Below are positions 19,335-28,616 of a DNA stretch of 64,000 nucleotides, piece after piece. Both the position numbers and the translations under genes were made by a program. This DNA is from Marinomonas sargassi (GTDB lineage Bacteria > Pseudomonadota > Gammaproteobacteria > Pseudomonadales > Marinomonadaceae). Where the stretch lies: assembly GCF_025716875.1 (NCBI RefSeq), contig NZ_JAOVZB010000002.1, positions 248,001-312,000 on the forward strand. Reading direction: 5' to 3'. Under the pieces are notes generated by a model that searched no databases, had not been told where the DNA came from, and saw only the letters and a program-made list of their open reading frames with translations. Each line of letters opens with the position of its first letter. Positions within the stretch are counted from its first letter, which is position 1.

Positions 19335-20636
19335 TTAATTCCCCGAAGGCTCATCCTCTAGATAATCGGTAGGTAACGCTTTATTGGTTTTCGCTCCCAT
19401 AAGCTTTAGCTTTTCCGCTCGTGCAACTAGGTTACCGCGACCTGTGGTGAGCTTTTTCAATGCAGCATCATGGCTTCGGCTAACATTTTCCAACTTATCT
19501 CCAATATCGTCCATGTCCTGAACAAAGCCAGCGAACTTATCGTACATAGCTCCAGCTTGTCGGGCGATCTCTACCGCATTCTGGCTTTGCTTTTCATTAC
19601 GCCAAATATTTTGAATGGTACGCAATGTGGCTAACAAGTTAGAAGGTCCCACAATAATAATATTGTGTTCAAACGCCTCACTAAAGAGTCCATTATCCCC
19701 TTGTAAGGCCAAGCCAAACGCTGCTTCGATTGGGATAAACAAGAGTACAAAATCAAGCGAAGTGACTTTCGGTAAATCATGGTAAGACTTGGCACTTAAG
19801 TCTTTCATATGACGGCGTACAGCGTCTAGGTGTTGCTTCAGAGCACGGTTTCTATCTTCGTCTGTTTCCGCTTCCATATAAGCAAGGTAGCTTACCAGCA
19901 CCATTTTAGAATCCACCACCACTTGCTTACCTTCTGGGAGATGAATCACCACATCTGGCTGTAAACGTCGACCTTCCTCGGTATGATAAGAGGTTTGTAC
20001 TTCGTATTCACGGCCCTTCTCTAATCCCGAGCGTTCTAAAATACGCTCTAGAATCACTTCGCCCCAACCACCTTGCAGTTTATTTTGACCTTTTAACGCA
20101 TGGGTTAAGCTAATCGCATCATCACTGATTTTTTGATTGAGTTGTTGCAAGCCTTTAATTTCTTTCACCAAAGAAAATCGCTCCCGCGCTTCTTCTTGGT
20201 AGCTCTTTTCCACACTCTGCTGGAACTTATGAATTTGTGAGCCAAGAGGCGTTAATAAGGAACCTAGCTGACGCTCATTTTCTTTCGCCAAATTTTGACC
20301 CTGTTTGTTCAAAATATCTTGGGCTAGCTGCTTAAACTCTGTTTCATTTTGCTTTTTTTGCTGTTGATAAAAAGCGTCTTTTTCCTGCCAAACGGTTTGC
20401 GCCGCCGCAAACTGTTGCTCCAATACTAGGGACTCTTTTTCTAAAGAATGGATTTGCTCTTTCGATTGAGTCAATAAACGCTGTAATTCTTCATTTTGTT
20501 GCTGCATTTCTGCCTTTGTATGCTGCCACTGGCGACGCATAGGTTGTACAATAGCCCACGCAATTATGGAACACAGTATCGCGCCAAGACAAAAGCCTGA
20601 TAACACCAAAATCGATTGTACAAGCCAATCAGCCAT
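19335..20636 (-). CDS. rmuC: DNA recombination protein RmuC homologue
   Basis: 433 residues: an N-terminal membrane helix (about 6-30), a long coiled coil (about 35-130), then the conserved RmuC nuclease-like domain with LKGQNKLQGGWGEVILERIL, RLQPDVVIHLPEGKQVVVDSK and FIPIEAAFGLAL. The D-x-V and D-S-K residues correspond to the predicted PD-(D/E)XK core. RmuC limits inversion-type rearrangements and has been linked to phage and plasmid defence, with the membrane anchor placing it at the envelope. Single gene, divergent from yigZ. Confidence 0.94.
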   Translation of the reverse strand: MADWLVQSILVLSGFCLGAILCSIIAWAIVQPMRRQWQHTKAEMQQQNEELQRLLTQSKEQIHSLEKESLVLEQQFAAAQTVWQEKDAFYQQQKKQNETEFKQLAQDILNKQGQNLAKENERQLGSLLTPLGSQIHKFQQSVEKSYQEEARERFSLVKEIKGLQQLNQKISDDAISLTHALKGQNKLQGGWGEVILERILERSGLEKGREYEVQTSYHTEEGRRLQPDVVIHLPEGKQVVVDSKMVLVSYLAYMEAETDEDRNRALKQHLDAVRRHMKDLSAKSYHDLPKVTSLDFVLLFIPIEAAFGLALQGDNGLFSEAFEHNIIIVGPSNLLATLRTIQNIWRNEKQSQNAVEIARQAGAMYDKFAGFVQDMDDIGDKLENVSRSHDAALKKLTTGRGNLVARAEKLKLMGAKTNKALPTDYLEDEPSGN

Positions 20637-20775
20637 AAATAGTTAACCTAGTATTTTTATCGTGAAATCAATCACTTTTGAATTTAATGAGTAAGAGACC
20701 TTTATAGAACACCACAAACGAATTTGTTTTTTATAGCTGTTTTTATAAAAGTATTTAAGGTCACAATAAGTTTAC

Positions 20776-21393
20776 ATGGATTACTACCTCAGCCCAACAC
20801 ACACACAACGCTTTGAATTGGAAATTAAAAACAGCCAGTTCATTACCACGGTTTGCCGTACCAATGGCCGAGCTGAGGCAAAGGCGTTTGTGGACGATAT
20901 GAAGCAACGTTACCCAGATGCAAACCATAACTGTTGGGCTTTTATTGCTGGTGCGCCAAACAACGCTCACCTTTGGGATCAAAGCGATGACGGCGAGCCC
21001 AAAGGTACAGCAGGCAAGCCCATGTTGAATGTACTTCAGCATTCGAACTTTGGCGAAACGGCTATCGTGGTAACACGCTATTTTGGTGGTATTAAACTAG
21101 GCGCAGGCGGCTTAGTAAGAGCCTATAGCCAAGCCGTTCAAGAAGCCTTGGCGAATACTATCCATGAAAATATTTATCCAAGGGAACCTGTCCAGCTAAA
21201 AATAGCCTACCCTTTATTAGGCAAGGTTGAATACTGGCTGGAACAAAGTGACATAGAAGTCATCAACAAGACATACAGCGACAATATAGTAATAGACCTT
21301 GCTGTCATTGAACGAACTTGGCCAGAACAAAAAGTCAGCTTGACTGAATTGTGCCAAGGCAGCTTAACTTTAATAGAATCGGACAAAGCATAA
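20776..21393 (+). CDS. yigZ: YigZ/IMPACT family protein
   Basis: 205-residue cytoplasmic protein. The N-terminal UPF0029 (IMPACT) domain carries AFIAGAPNNAHLWDQSDDGEP and GTAGKPML, then TRYFGGIKLGAGGLVRAYS, the best-conserved motif; a C-terminal ferredoxin-like DUF1949 domain follows (about residues 140-200). The family is linked to translation or nucleic-acid binding but the bacterial role is not defined. The rapA start is two bases after its stop, so both are probably one transcript with rluA. Confidence 0.92.
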   Translation: MDYYLSPTHTQRFELEIKNSQFITTVCRTNGRAEAKAFVDDMKQRYPDANHNCWAFIAGAPNNAHLWDQSDDGEPKGTAGKPMLNVLQHSNFGETAIVVTRYFGGIKLGAGGLVRAYSQAVQEALANTIHENIYPREPVQLKIAYPLLGKVEYWLEQSDIEVINKTYSDNIVIDLAVIERTWPEQKVSLTELCQGSLTLIESDKA

Positions 21394-21395
21394 AC

Positions 21396-24224
21396 ATGTA
21401 TCAAGTAGGACAAAGATGGAGTAGCCGCAACGAACCTGATCTCGGTGTTGGCATGATAGTAGACAAAAAAAGCAAATCTTTTACCTTGCACTTTCCCGAT
21501 GCCGAAGTCGATCGTCAATATTCCCATGATCAAACTAGCCTAGTGCGTCGAACCCTAACACCGGGCGACCAACTGCACTTCCGTGGCGAAACTTACACAG
21601 TATTAGAAGTTGAAGACGTAGATGACCTAATCGAATACCGCGTCAGCGATGATGAAGATTGGTTAGAAGAGTCTTTGATTCAATTCCCTCGTAACGACAA
21701 AAACGAACTGGATTCTATTTTAGCTTTATCGCCTGCTCGCCGTATGTGGTTTGACCTACGTCGCCACACACTGGAACACCAAGCCGCCAATGCAGCCTCA
21801 CCAGTGCGCGGCTTGATGGGCTTAAAAGCAGAACTACTGCCTCACCAAATATACCTTGCCCATGACATTGCTAACCGCCCTCAAGCGCGTGCCTTATTGT
21901 GCGATGAAGTCGGCATGGGTAAGACCTTAGAAGCCGGCCTGATTTTGCACCAACGCCTATTAAATGGCTTATGTAAACGCGCCCTCATCTTGACGCCAAC
22001 CAACCTACAACACCAATGGTTGGTCGAAATGTTACGCCGCTTCCATCAACCATTCTCCCTCATTAATGAGAATGCCTACGAAGACTTCATGGAAGGCGAC
22101 GACAACCCATTTGAGCAACAACCTTTTGTAATTGCTCCTATCGATTGGGCAAGCCAGCACCCCCACGCTACTCAGCACATGTTGACAGCCGAATGGGACA
22201 TGGTGATTGTCGATGAAGCCCACCATTTAGCATGGCATCCAGAAACACCTAGCATGGGCTATCAAGTGGTTGCGCGCCTAGCCGCTAAAACCGAGTCCTT
22301 ACTACTATTGAGTGCCACACCAGAACAAACAGGTGAACGTGAGCACTTCTCTCGTCTACAACTATTAGACGCGGATCACTACCACGATTTCGACCTTTAC
22401 CAAGCGCAACAGCAAGAGTTCAAACAAGCGGCCGAATTAGCAGAAGCCTTATTGCCTTTCAGCCAAGAAGACAATCAAGCGGCAGACCTAGACTGGCCAC
22501 AAGCCTTTGGTGCTTACCTAGAAGAAGTGAAAGCCAAAGACTGGTTCCAAGCACTTACTTCTAGCAAAGGCGCAACCCAAGTCAGTGCCGCCAAAGAAGC
22601 CATTAGCTGGTTGATTGACCGCCACGGTACAGGCCGAGAAATGTTCCGTAATACCCGTGCAGCAGTGGGCGGTTTCCCAGACCGTTACCTGCACTCTTAT
22701 CCACTGGACAACAACGAAGCCTTCGCGTCTGCAAACCACCATGTACTGCCTGAAAGCGAAGTTGCAGAAGGCCTATGGGAACAAGACCCTCGCTGGTCTT
22801 GGTTAAAAGAATTCCTAGAGTGCCAAGCCAACAAAGTATTGGTGATTTGTCACTCGGCGGACATGGCTCAGTGGTTGAATGACCAACTGACCTTTGCTGG
22901 TTTCCAAAGTGCGGACTTCCATGAACGCATGCCGCTGATCCATCGTGACCGTGCCGCGGCTTACTTTGCCGATGAAGAAGGCGCACAAGTCTTAGTATGT
23001 TCAGAGATAGGCAGTGAAGGACGTAACTTCCAGTTCAGCCATCACATTGTCATGTATGACCTACCTGAGCACCCAGACTTATTGGAACAGCGTATTGGTC
23101 GTCTTGATCGCCTAGGTCAGTTGAACGACGTCCAAATCCACGTGCCTTACTTAAAAGACAGCGTGCAAGAGCGCCTGTTCAGCTGGTATCACCATGCCCT
23201 TAACGCTTTCTGCCGCACCACAGGTTCTGGCGATAAAGTGGAGCAAGCCTTTGGTGATAGCTTACATGCTTACCTACATGGTCAAGATGATGACACGGAT
23301 CTCATCAACGAAGCTCGCGTTTACCATGAAGCGCTATTAAAGCAGATGGAAGAAGGCCGTAACCGCTTGTTGGAAATGAGTTCTTGCCGCCCAGAGCAAG
23401 CTCAACAGCTGATCGCAGCCATTAATGACCAAGCAACTAAAGGCCTGCATAACTACATTGAAGATGTGACCCACGCCTTCAATATCTACACAGATTGCCT
23501 GCAAGACGACCCAGAGAACTCTGCGTGGTTCTTGCGCCCTTCCAGCGACATGATGTTAGAAGCCCTACCCGGTATTGAAGAAGAAGGTAAAACCTTGATG
23601 CTCAATCGCCGCCCAGCCAGCCAGCGTGAAGACGTGGCCTTTGCCACATGGGAACACCCATTAATCACCATGCTGATGGATGAAGTACAAGGCTTTGACT
23701 CAGGTAAATTAACCTCAGCTATTCTGCCTATCTCCGCTTTGCCAGAAGGTACGGTATTGGTAGAAAGTATGTTTGTTATCGAAGCAACCGCTCACCCGCG
23801 TTTGAAGCTGGCCCAAGCCCTGCCTATGACGCCAATGTGGCAACTATCGGATTCAAACAGCAAGTTCCTGCATAAGCAGTTTACTGCCGATATATGGGCA
23901 GAGAAACTAAAAGGCGTGCCAAATCGTGTAGCAGAACAATGGATTGCGGCACTTCGTAAAGACCTAATCGAAGTACTGCAAGCCCACCAGCTAAACGCCC
24001 AAGACCAAGCACGCCCTATCGTGCAAGAGGCGAAAGCCAGCTATCAGCACAAATGCCAAAATGAAATCGACCGTTTGGTAGAGCTAAAAGCCTTTAATAG
24101 CGCTATTAGTGATGACGATGTCGCCATGCTAGAAAGCAACATGCAAGAAGGTTTGACGCGAATTGACGAACACCAAATTCGCCTCGATGCGATCCGCATC
24201 ATTTTAACCACCAAACCGGAATAA
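21396..24224 (+). CDS. rapA: RNA polymerase-associated ATPase RapA
   Basis: 942-residue SWI2/SNF2-type ATPase that binds RNA polymerase and promotes its recycling after termination or stalling. Tudor-like N-terminal domains start at MYQVGQRWSS; the helicase core has Walker A in CDEVGMGKTLEAGL, Walker B as VDEAHH, and the second RecA domain motif EGRNFQFSHH with RIGRLDRLGQ. The start at 21396 matches the family; an ATG 45 bases upstream overlaps yigZ and adds no conserved residues. E. coli RapA has 968 residues. Confidence 0.96.
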   Translation: MYQVGQRWSSRNEPDLGVGMIVDKKSKSFTLHFPDAEVDRQYSHDQTSLVRRTLTPGDQLHFRGETYTVLEVEDVDDLIEYRVSDDEDWLEESLIQFPRNDKNELDSILALSPARRMWFDLRRHTLEHQAANAASPVRGLMGLKAELLPHQIYLAHDIANRPQARALLCDEVGMGKTLEAGLILHQRLLNGLCKRALILTPTNLQHQWLVEMLRRFHQPFSLINENAYEDFMEGDDNPFEQQPFVIAPIDWASQHPHATQHMLTAEWDMVIVDEAHHLAWHPETPSMGYQVVARLAAKTESLLLLSATPEQTGEREHFSRLQLLDADHYHDFDLYQAQQQEFKQAAELAEALLPFSQEDNQAADLDWPQAFGAYLEEVKAKDWFQALTSSKGATQVSAAKEAISWLIDRHGTGREMFRNTRAAVGGFPDRYLHSYPLDNNEAFASANHHVLPESEVAEGLWEQDPRWSWLKEFLECQANKVLVICHSADMAQWLNDQLTFAGFQSADFHERMPLIHRDRAAAYFADEEGAQVLVCSEIGSEGRNFQFSHHIVMYDLPEHPDLLEQRIGRLDRLGQLNDVQIHVPYLKDSVQERLFSWYHHALNAFCRTTGSGDKVEQAFGDSLHAYLHGQDDDTDLINEARVYHEALLKQMEEGRNRLLEMSSCRPEQAQQLIAAINDQATKGLHNYIEDVTHAFNIYTDCLQDDPENSAWFLRPSSDMMLEALPGIEEEGKTLMLNRRPASQREDVAFATWEHPLITMLMDEVQGFDSGKLTSAILPISALPEGTVLVESMFVIEATAHPRLKLAQALPMTPMWQLSDSNSKFLHKQFTADIWAEKLKGVPNRVAEQWIAALRKDLIEVLQAHQLNAQDQARPIVQEAKASYQHKCQNEIDRLVELKAFNSAISDDDVAMLESNMQEGLTRIDEHQIRLDAIRIILTTKPE

Positions 24225-24230
24225 GCCTCT

Positions 24231-24866
24231 GTGCCAGATAGCCAAGTGTCACTAGAGATATTGTACGAAGATGACTGGTTTGCCGTCATCAATAAACCGG
24301 CTAACTGTTTGTCTGTACCGGGTCGCGGTCCAGACAAACAGGACTCTATTTTATTCCGTGCAGAAAATACTTTTGATGAAGCCTTTGTGGTCCATCGCCT
24401 CGATGAGGCCACCTCTGGCTTAATGCTGGTCGCCAAAACCCACGAATGTCAAAAGCGCCTTTATGCTCACTTTCGAGAGCGTGAAGTAGAAAAGGAATAT
24501 CGCGCGTTAATTCGTGGTCATCTCGCTGGCGAAAAAGGCCAAGTGCGTAAGCCCTTACGTTGTGACTGGCCGAACCGACCAAGGCAAATTATCTGTACAG
24601 ACGAGTGGAGCAAAAACTCCATTACCCTGTGGGAGAAAATGGCTTATGAGGGTGTGAATACCCGAGTCCGCCTTGTGCCTTATACTGGTCGTTCCCATCA
24701 GCTTAGGGTTCATATGCAGAGCCTAGGGCATGGTATTGTGGGGGATGAGTTTTATGACGATCAGTTTAGCAATGAACCTAGGTTGTTGTTGCATGCTTAT
24801 CGGTTGGAGTTTCGGCATCCGTTTACGCAGGCTTGGGTGGCGTTTGTGGCACCGTGTCCTTTTTAG
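24231..24866 (+). CDS. rluA: RluA-family rRNA/tRNA pseudouridine synthase
   Basis: 211-residue pseudouridine synthase of the short RluA type, converting a uridine in 23S rRNA (746 in E. coli) and tRNA (32) to pseudouridine. The catalytic Asp lies in VVHRLDEATSGLML (about residues 56-58); YEDDWFAVINKPANCLSVPG and the C-terminal GRSHQLRVHMQSLGHGIVGD are family motifs. No S4 domain is present. The GTG start six bases after the rapA stop begins just before the conserved region. Third gene of a probable yigZ-rapA-rluA run. Confidence 0.9.
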   Translation: MPDSQVSLEILYEDDWFAVINKPANCLSVPGRGPDKQDSILFRAENTFDEAFVVHRLDEATSGLMLVAKTHECQKRLYAHFREREVEKEYRALIRGHLAGEKGQVRKPLRCDWPNRPRQIICTDEWSKNSITLWEKMAYEGVNTRVRLVPYTGRSHQLRVHMQSLGHGIVGDEFYDDQFSNEPRLLLHAYRLEFRHPFTQAWVAFVAPCPF

Positions 24867-24945
24867 TTCTTTTTTTAGCTTTTCTTTCTTGATGAGATTC
24901 AGCTTTTCTAGATTCCTTTCTAGTGCTTTGGTTTGAGAGTGTTTT

Positions 24946-24992
24946 CCGCCCCACTGGGCGGGTAACTTTTTGCTTGCGCCCAAAAAGTTACC
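24946..24992. repeat. Two adjacent intergenic hairpins (repeat-like element)
   Basis: CCGCCC/GGGCGG (24946-24961) touches a second, longer stem GGTAACTTTTTG (24961-24972) / CAAAAAGTTACC (24981-24992) with loop CTTGCGCC. Similar GGTAACTTTTTG...CAAAAAGTTACC hairpins are, from memory, common intergenic repeats in marine gammaproteobacteria. It may also serve as the end of the rluA transcript, though no T-run follows. Confidence 0.55.
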
Positions 24993-25374
24993 AAAAATTC
25001 GCTTTAAGACCTTGAACGCCTCGTTACCTTCTTTGAGTATTTATCTCCTAGGCGGTCTTTTACGTAAGGTGTTTAGATTATCGTCGTAATTTTCTTCTTG
25101 CTTCAAACACGGTAACCCGACTATCGAGCGGTCGTGCAATCAGGATTGCATCGAATGTTTTTTGTTATGGCTATTAGTTTTGGCTGATGGTCCTGTATGT
25201 TTTGTACTGGTGATACCTTTTAAAGTATTTTACTATCAATTAATAAGAGCTATTACAGAGTAAACAAGGTGCTGTAGTCCCTTGATAAGGGTTAAGGAAT
25301 AACGCATATGTGCAGCATTAAAATGTTAACTTGCATCTATAATAGCCGGTGCACCTTTAAGCTAAGGAAGGAAA
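24993..25374. other. 380-base stretch without a gene before the GHKL-Shedu fusion
   Basis: Mixed composition, becoming AT-rich toward 25375. No open frame with family resemblance, RNA gene or transposon end was recognised. It marks the passage from the core gene block into the accessory stretch. A GAAGGAAAATG ribosome-binding site closes it at the next start. Confidence 0.4.
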
Positions 25375-27309
25375 ATGACATATTCAGTTACTTATGAAGA
25401 AGGTTTCTTGGTAAGAGAAATAGGTTCTATAGGAACAAAACCTGACGTAGCAATTACAGAGTTAATTGCTAATGCTCACGATGCTGGTGCGTCAAAAGTA
25501 TCTATAATAATTCCTGCTGATTATGATCAATATATTACAGTTGAGGATAATGGTATTGGTCTTTCTAATCGTGAATTTGAGCAAAGGTGGCTGAAGCTTA
25601 GGTACGATAGAAGAAGACACCAAGGTTCATTTGTTGAAATACCCGAAGATAATGACATAGTTAGAAGAAGGCTCGCTTTTGGCCGGAATGGCGTCGGTCG
25701 TCACGCAGGGTTATGTTTTGACGATTCATATATCGTAGAAACTTGGAAAAACGGTGAATCTAATTCATATGAATTGACATTATCGGATGGCTCGCAGCCA
25801 ATTAAAGTCATTGATTCATCAAGTTTTCAAAAAGGTGGCCATGGAACAAAAATTAAAGTTCTTGTGAAAAGAAATTTAATATCAGTGCAGGAGCTAACAG
25901 AAATAATTTCAGCAAGGTTTTTATTCAACCCTGAATTTAAAGTTGAAATAAATGGTAAACAAGTTTGCTTATCCGAACACCCTGGAATAGTAAAAACTCA
26001 GATAATAAACCCTATTGGTAATATTAACATTAAGCTGACATTAGTTGATTCATCTGCTGTTTCGAGAACATCGAATCAACATGGTGTAGCCTTTTGGCTA
26101 GGGGGGCGCCTACTAGGTAGTCCATCTTGGTCAATTCAAGGAAACCAAATCTTAGACGGACGAAAATCATTTGCAAAGCGTTATACACTTATTGCTGAAT
26201 CTGACGATCTATTTGATCATATTGAAGCTGACTGGTCGGGGTTTAAATCTGATTTTAGTACGTTAGGGGTAATAGCTGAAGCTATTGGTTTGTTTGTAAA
26301 AGCTTGTTATTTGGAATTATCCAAGAGTGAAATAGATAGAGCTAAAAGAGAGATAATTAATATCCATAAATCCGATATTAAAGAATTACCTCAATTAGCA
26401 AGAAAAGAGTTATATGATTTTATTGATCAAATTTTGACTGAAAATCCAGATATTAAACCTGAGTTATTAGAGTTAGCATTTCGAGCAGCAATGAATTTAG
26501 AGAAATCGCGAGCAGGTGTAGCTCTTTTACATAAACTAACTACTATTTCTAGCAGCGATGTAGAAGCCGTAGATTCACTATTAGAAGAATGGTGTATATC
26601 AGATGCCATGAGCATTTTATGCGAAATTGATTCGAGAATAAAAGTTATCGAAGCAATTGAAAGGTTAAGTAGCGACCACTCTGTTGATGAACTTCATACA
26701 TTACACCCACTGATAGAAAAAGCGCGCTGGGTTTTTGGGCCTGAGTTTGATACGCCAGAATACTCCAGTAATAAAGGCTTAATAAAGACAATGGATACAG
26801 TCTTTAAGAAGAAACATAAGAAAAAGAACTTTAAAAATTCGGCCAAAAGACCAGATATTGTCGTTGGTGAAAACTCTTCTTTGAGTGCATTAGGCTTAGA
26901 GCAATTCGATGAAGAAATAAAAAAAACCAAGAAGGTCTTATTAATTGAGCTTAAAAAAGGTGGTTTTGAGATAAGTCGAGAAGAGATGACTCAAGCAAAA
27001 TATTATGTTGATGATATATGGCATGCTGGCGTTGGCTCATCAAGGCCGTACATCAAAGCCTACGTAGTAGGTGATACTATTGATCACTTTACAGGAAAGT
27101 TTGAAAGTGTTGGTTCCGATAAAGAAAATCAATATGGTGAAGTTCATGCTTTAACATACATAGAAATGGTAAGGACTGCTGAGGCTAGGCTGTTTTCTTT
27201 AAAAGAAAAAATAGAAAGTCGCTATACAGGTTTAGAGCAAGATAGTCTCTTAAATGAATTACTTGCAGCACCAGAGCAAGACAGTTTGGACTTGGCTGTT
27301 GGTGAATAA
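25375..27309 (+). CDS. GHKL ATPase fused to a Shedu-like PD-(D/E)XK nuclease domain
   Basis: 644 residues. The N-terminus is a Hsp90/MutL-type ATPase: N-box ELIANAHDAGA (29-39), G1 box EDNGIGL (57-63), GRNGVGRHAG lid (103-112), and GGHGTKI (about 153-159). A transducer-like region and helices follow. The C-terminus resembles the Shedu (DUF4263) nuclease: an Ile-Glu-Lys-Ala-Arg-Trp-Val-Phe-Gly element (about 446-454), Pro-Asp-Ile-Val (about 492-495), Ile-Glu-Leu-Lys-Lys (about 523-527) and a Gln-Ala-x-x-Tyr helix (about 541-545), i.e. the E...D...ExK order. Codon use is visibly more AT-rich than in the core genes to its left. A single-gene antiviral system is the likeliest role, by analogy with prokaryotic MORC-like ATPases and Shedu. 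Confidence 0.75.
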   Translation: MTYSVTYEEGFLVREIGSIGTKPDVAITELIANAHDAGASKVSIIIPADYDQYITVEDNGIGLSNREFEQRWLKLRYDRRRHQGSFVEIPEDNDIVRRRLAFGRNGVGRHAGLCFDDSYIVETWKNGESNSYELTLSDGSQPIKVIDSSSFQKGGHGTKIKVLVKRNLISVQELTEIISARFLFNPEFKVEINGKQVCLSEHPGIVKTQIINPIGNINIKLTLVDSSAVSRTSNQHGVAFWLGGRLLGSPSWSIQGNQILDGRKSFAKRYTLIAESDDLFDHIEADWSGFKSDFSTLGVIAEAIGLFVKACYLELSKSEIDRAKREIINIHKSDIKELPQLARKELYDFIDQILTENPDIKPELLELAFRAAMNLEKSRAGVALLHKLTTISSSDVEAVDSLLEEWCISDAMSILCEIDSRIKVIEAIERLSSDHSVDELHTLHPLIEKARWVFGPEFDTPEYSSNKGLIKTMDTVFKKKHKKKNFKNSAKRPDIVVGENSSLSALGLEQFDEEIKKTKKVLLIELKKGGFEISREEMTQAKYYVDDIWHAGVGSSRPYIKAYVVGDTIDHFTGKFESVGSDKENQYGEVHALTYIEMVRTAEARLFSLKEKIESRYTGLEQDSLLNELLAAPEQDSLDLAVGE

Positions 27310-27315
27310 TGGATA

Positions 27316-27361
27316 AAATAATTAGAGTCAGAGTAAAATTAAATTACTTATTAAACTTAAT
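27316..27361 (+). repeat. 46-bp direct repeat, copy 1
   Basis: AAATAATTAGAGTCAGAGTA and the following 26 bases recur with a few changes at 28617-28662, in the same orientation. The copies bracket the HD hydrolase and the first GNAT gene. Origin unknown; possible cassette boundary or element remnant. Confidence 0.6.
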
Positions 27362-27433
27362 ATTAGAGAATATAAGCGTAATTTTATAATGTTGTTAGGA
27401 CAGTCACTTTAAGAGCTGTCACTCATTTACCCC

Positions 27434-27460
27434 AAAACAGGCTCTTTAAGAGCCTGTTTT
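27434..27460 (+). terminator. Hairpin terminator after the GHKL-Shedu gene
   Basis: AAAACAGGCTCTT pairs perfectly with AAGAGCCTGTTTT around a single central base (27434-27460). The right arm ends in four T. It lies just upstream of the HD hydrolase ribosome-binding site and could also act as an attenuator for it. Confidence 0.7.
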
Positions 27461-27486
27461 GTTATCTGACATAAGGAGGTGTGATG

Positions 27487-28074
27487 ATGAACGATAGGTT
27501 GCTACAGCAAGTTCAATTCCTGAATGAGGTTGAGAAGTTAAAGCTGGTGTTTCGAGCGAATAAAACGTTAGATTCAGGAAGAGAGGAAAATTCTGCGGAA
27601 CATTCGTGGCACGTTGCTTTGATGGCGATTATTTTCAGTGAGAACTCCAATTTAGGTGATGTAGATCTTCTTAAAGTGGTGAAGATGCTGTTGATCCATG
27701 ATCTTGTTGAAATTGATGCTGGCGATACATGGGCGTATGCGGAGAATCAGCAATCTAAGTTTGTTGATGAGCAGCAATGTGCCCAACGTATTTTCTCAAT
27801 TTTACCTAAAGACCAAGCTGATGAATTTATTCATTTGTGGCATGAGTTTGAAGAAAGGCAAACTGATGAGGCAAAGTACGCCTCTGCTATCGACGGTCTT
27901 CAACCACTCATTAATCACTTGTTAACTGGAGACCCTACTTCGGCTGAAGGTAAGATCGCAGTAGAAAAAGTTAGAGCTAAAAAAGCCTATATCAAAGAGT
28001 TTGTACCTAGCTTATGGCCAGTGGCTGAGAGTATGATTAACCAAAGTGCCGAAGTTGGTTTATACGTTGAGTAG
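27487..28074 (+). CDS. HD-domain hydrolase (5'-deoxynucleotidase YfbR-like, HD_3)
   Basis: 195-residue cytoplasmic metal-dependent phosphohydrolase. The HD signature reads NSAEHSWHVALMA (first His), LLIHDLVEIDAGDT (His-Asp) and a later Asp in ASAIDGLQPL. The family removes phosphate from nucleoside 5'-monophosphates or related compounds. A strong AAGGAGGT ends at 27480; of the possible starts GTG 27481, ATG 27484 and ATG 27487, the last has the best spacing. It lies between the two 46-bp direct repeats. Confidence 0.85.
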   Translation: MNDRLLQQVQFLNEVEKLKLVFRANKTLDSGREENSAEHSWHVALMAIIFSENSNLGDVDLLKVVKMLLIHDLVEIDAGDTWAYAENQQSKFVDEQQCAQRIFSILPKDQADEFIHLWHEFEERQTDEAKYASAIDGLQPLINHLLTGDPTSAEGKIAVEKVRAKKAYIKEFVPSLWPVAESMINQSAEVGLYVE

Positions 28075-28174
28075 TTTCTAACGAAGCCCTTCAAAAGATT
28101 GCACCACACTTCCCTATCCCAATAGTAATATTAGGCACCTTGCTTGGTGGCTTTACGTGATTTTATAGGTTGAT

Positions 28175-28606
28175 ATGGATATTCAAAAAATAGCTCAATT
28201 ACCTACAGATGTTATGGAGCTTGTCTCTGAAAGCGAGCTTGAGGGTTATCGTTTGGTTAGGCGTCTCGTCGATGAATATGTGTCGGGGGAAAATTGCTTT
28301 TCTAGTTTAGGTGAAGCCTTATTTTCTGTTCGTGATAACGGTAAGTTAGTGGGCATTGGTGGTGTCAATATTCAGTCTGGTGATGATCCATCGGTTGGTC
28401 GAATCCGCCACGTTTACATATCTAAATCCGCACGGGGTTTGGGGGCAGGTAAAAAGCTAATATCGACGATAGAAGCTCATAGTTGTAACTATTTTACTAG
28501 CCTCGTTCTGTTTACTAGCTTTGAAGACGCAATAAAGTTCTACGAAAGTTTAGGGTATGTCGCTGTAAGCCTCCCTAAAATCAGTCACCGAAAAGTAATC
28601 TCATAA
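28175..28606 (+). CDS. GNAT family N-acetyltransferase
   Basis: 143 residues with the acetyl-CoA binding motif A, VYISKSARGLGAGKKLI (about residues 87-103), and the C-terminal FYESLGY segment. The substrate cannot be read from sequence. It sits inside the direct-repeat-bounded segment together with the HD hydrolase, about 100 bases downstream of it. Confidence 0.8.
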   Translation: MDIQKIAQLPTDVMELVSESELEGYRLVRRLVDEYVSGENCFSSLGEALFSVRDNGKLVGIGGVNIQSGDDPSVGRIRHVYISKSARGLGAGKKLISTIEAHSCNYFTSLVLFTSFEDAIKFYESLGYVAVSLPKISHRKVIS

Positions 28607-28616
28607 CAAACATTTT

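Noticed and set aside
24723-24983. 86-residue minus-strand frame overlapping the rluA end and the paired hairpins
   Set aside because: Part of it translates a hairpin repeat; composition is Lys/Arg-rich and unlike a folded protein.
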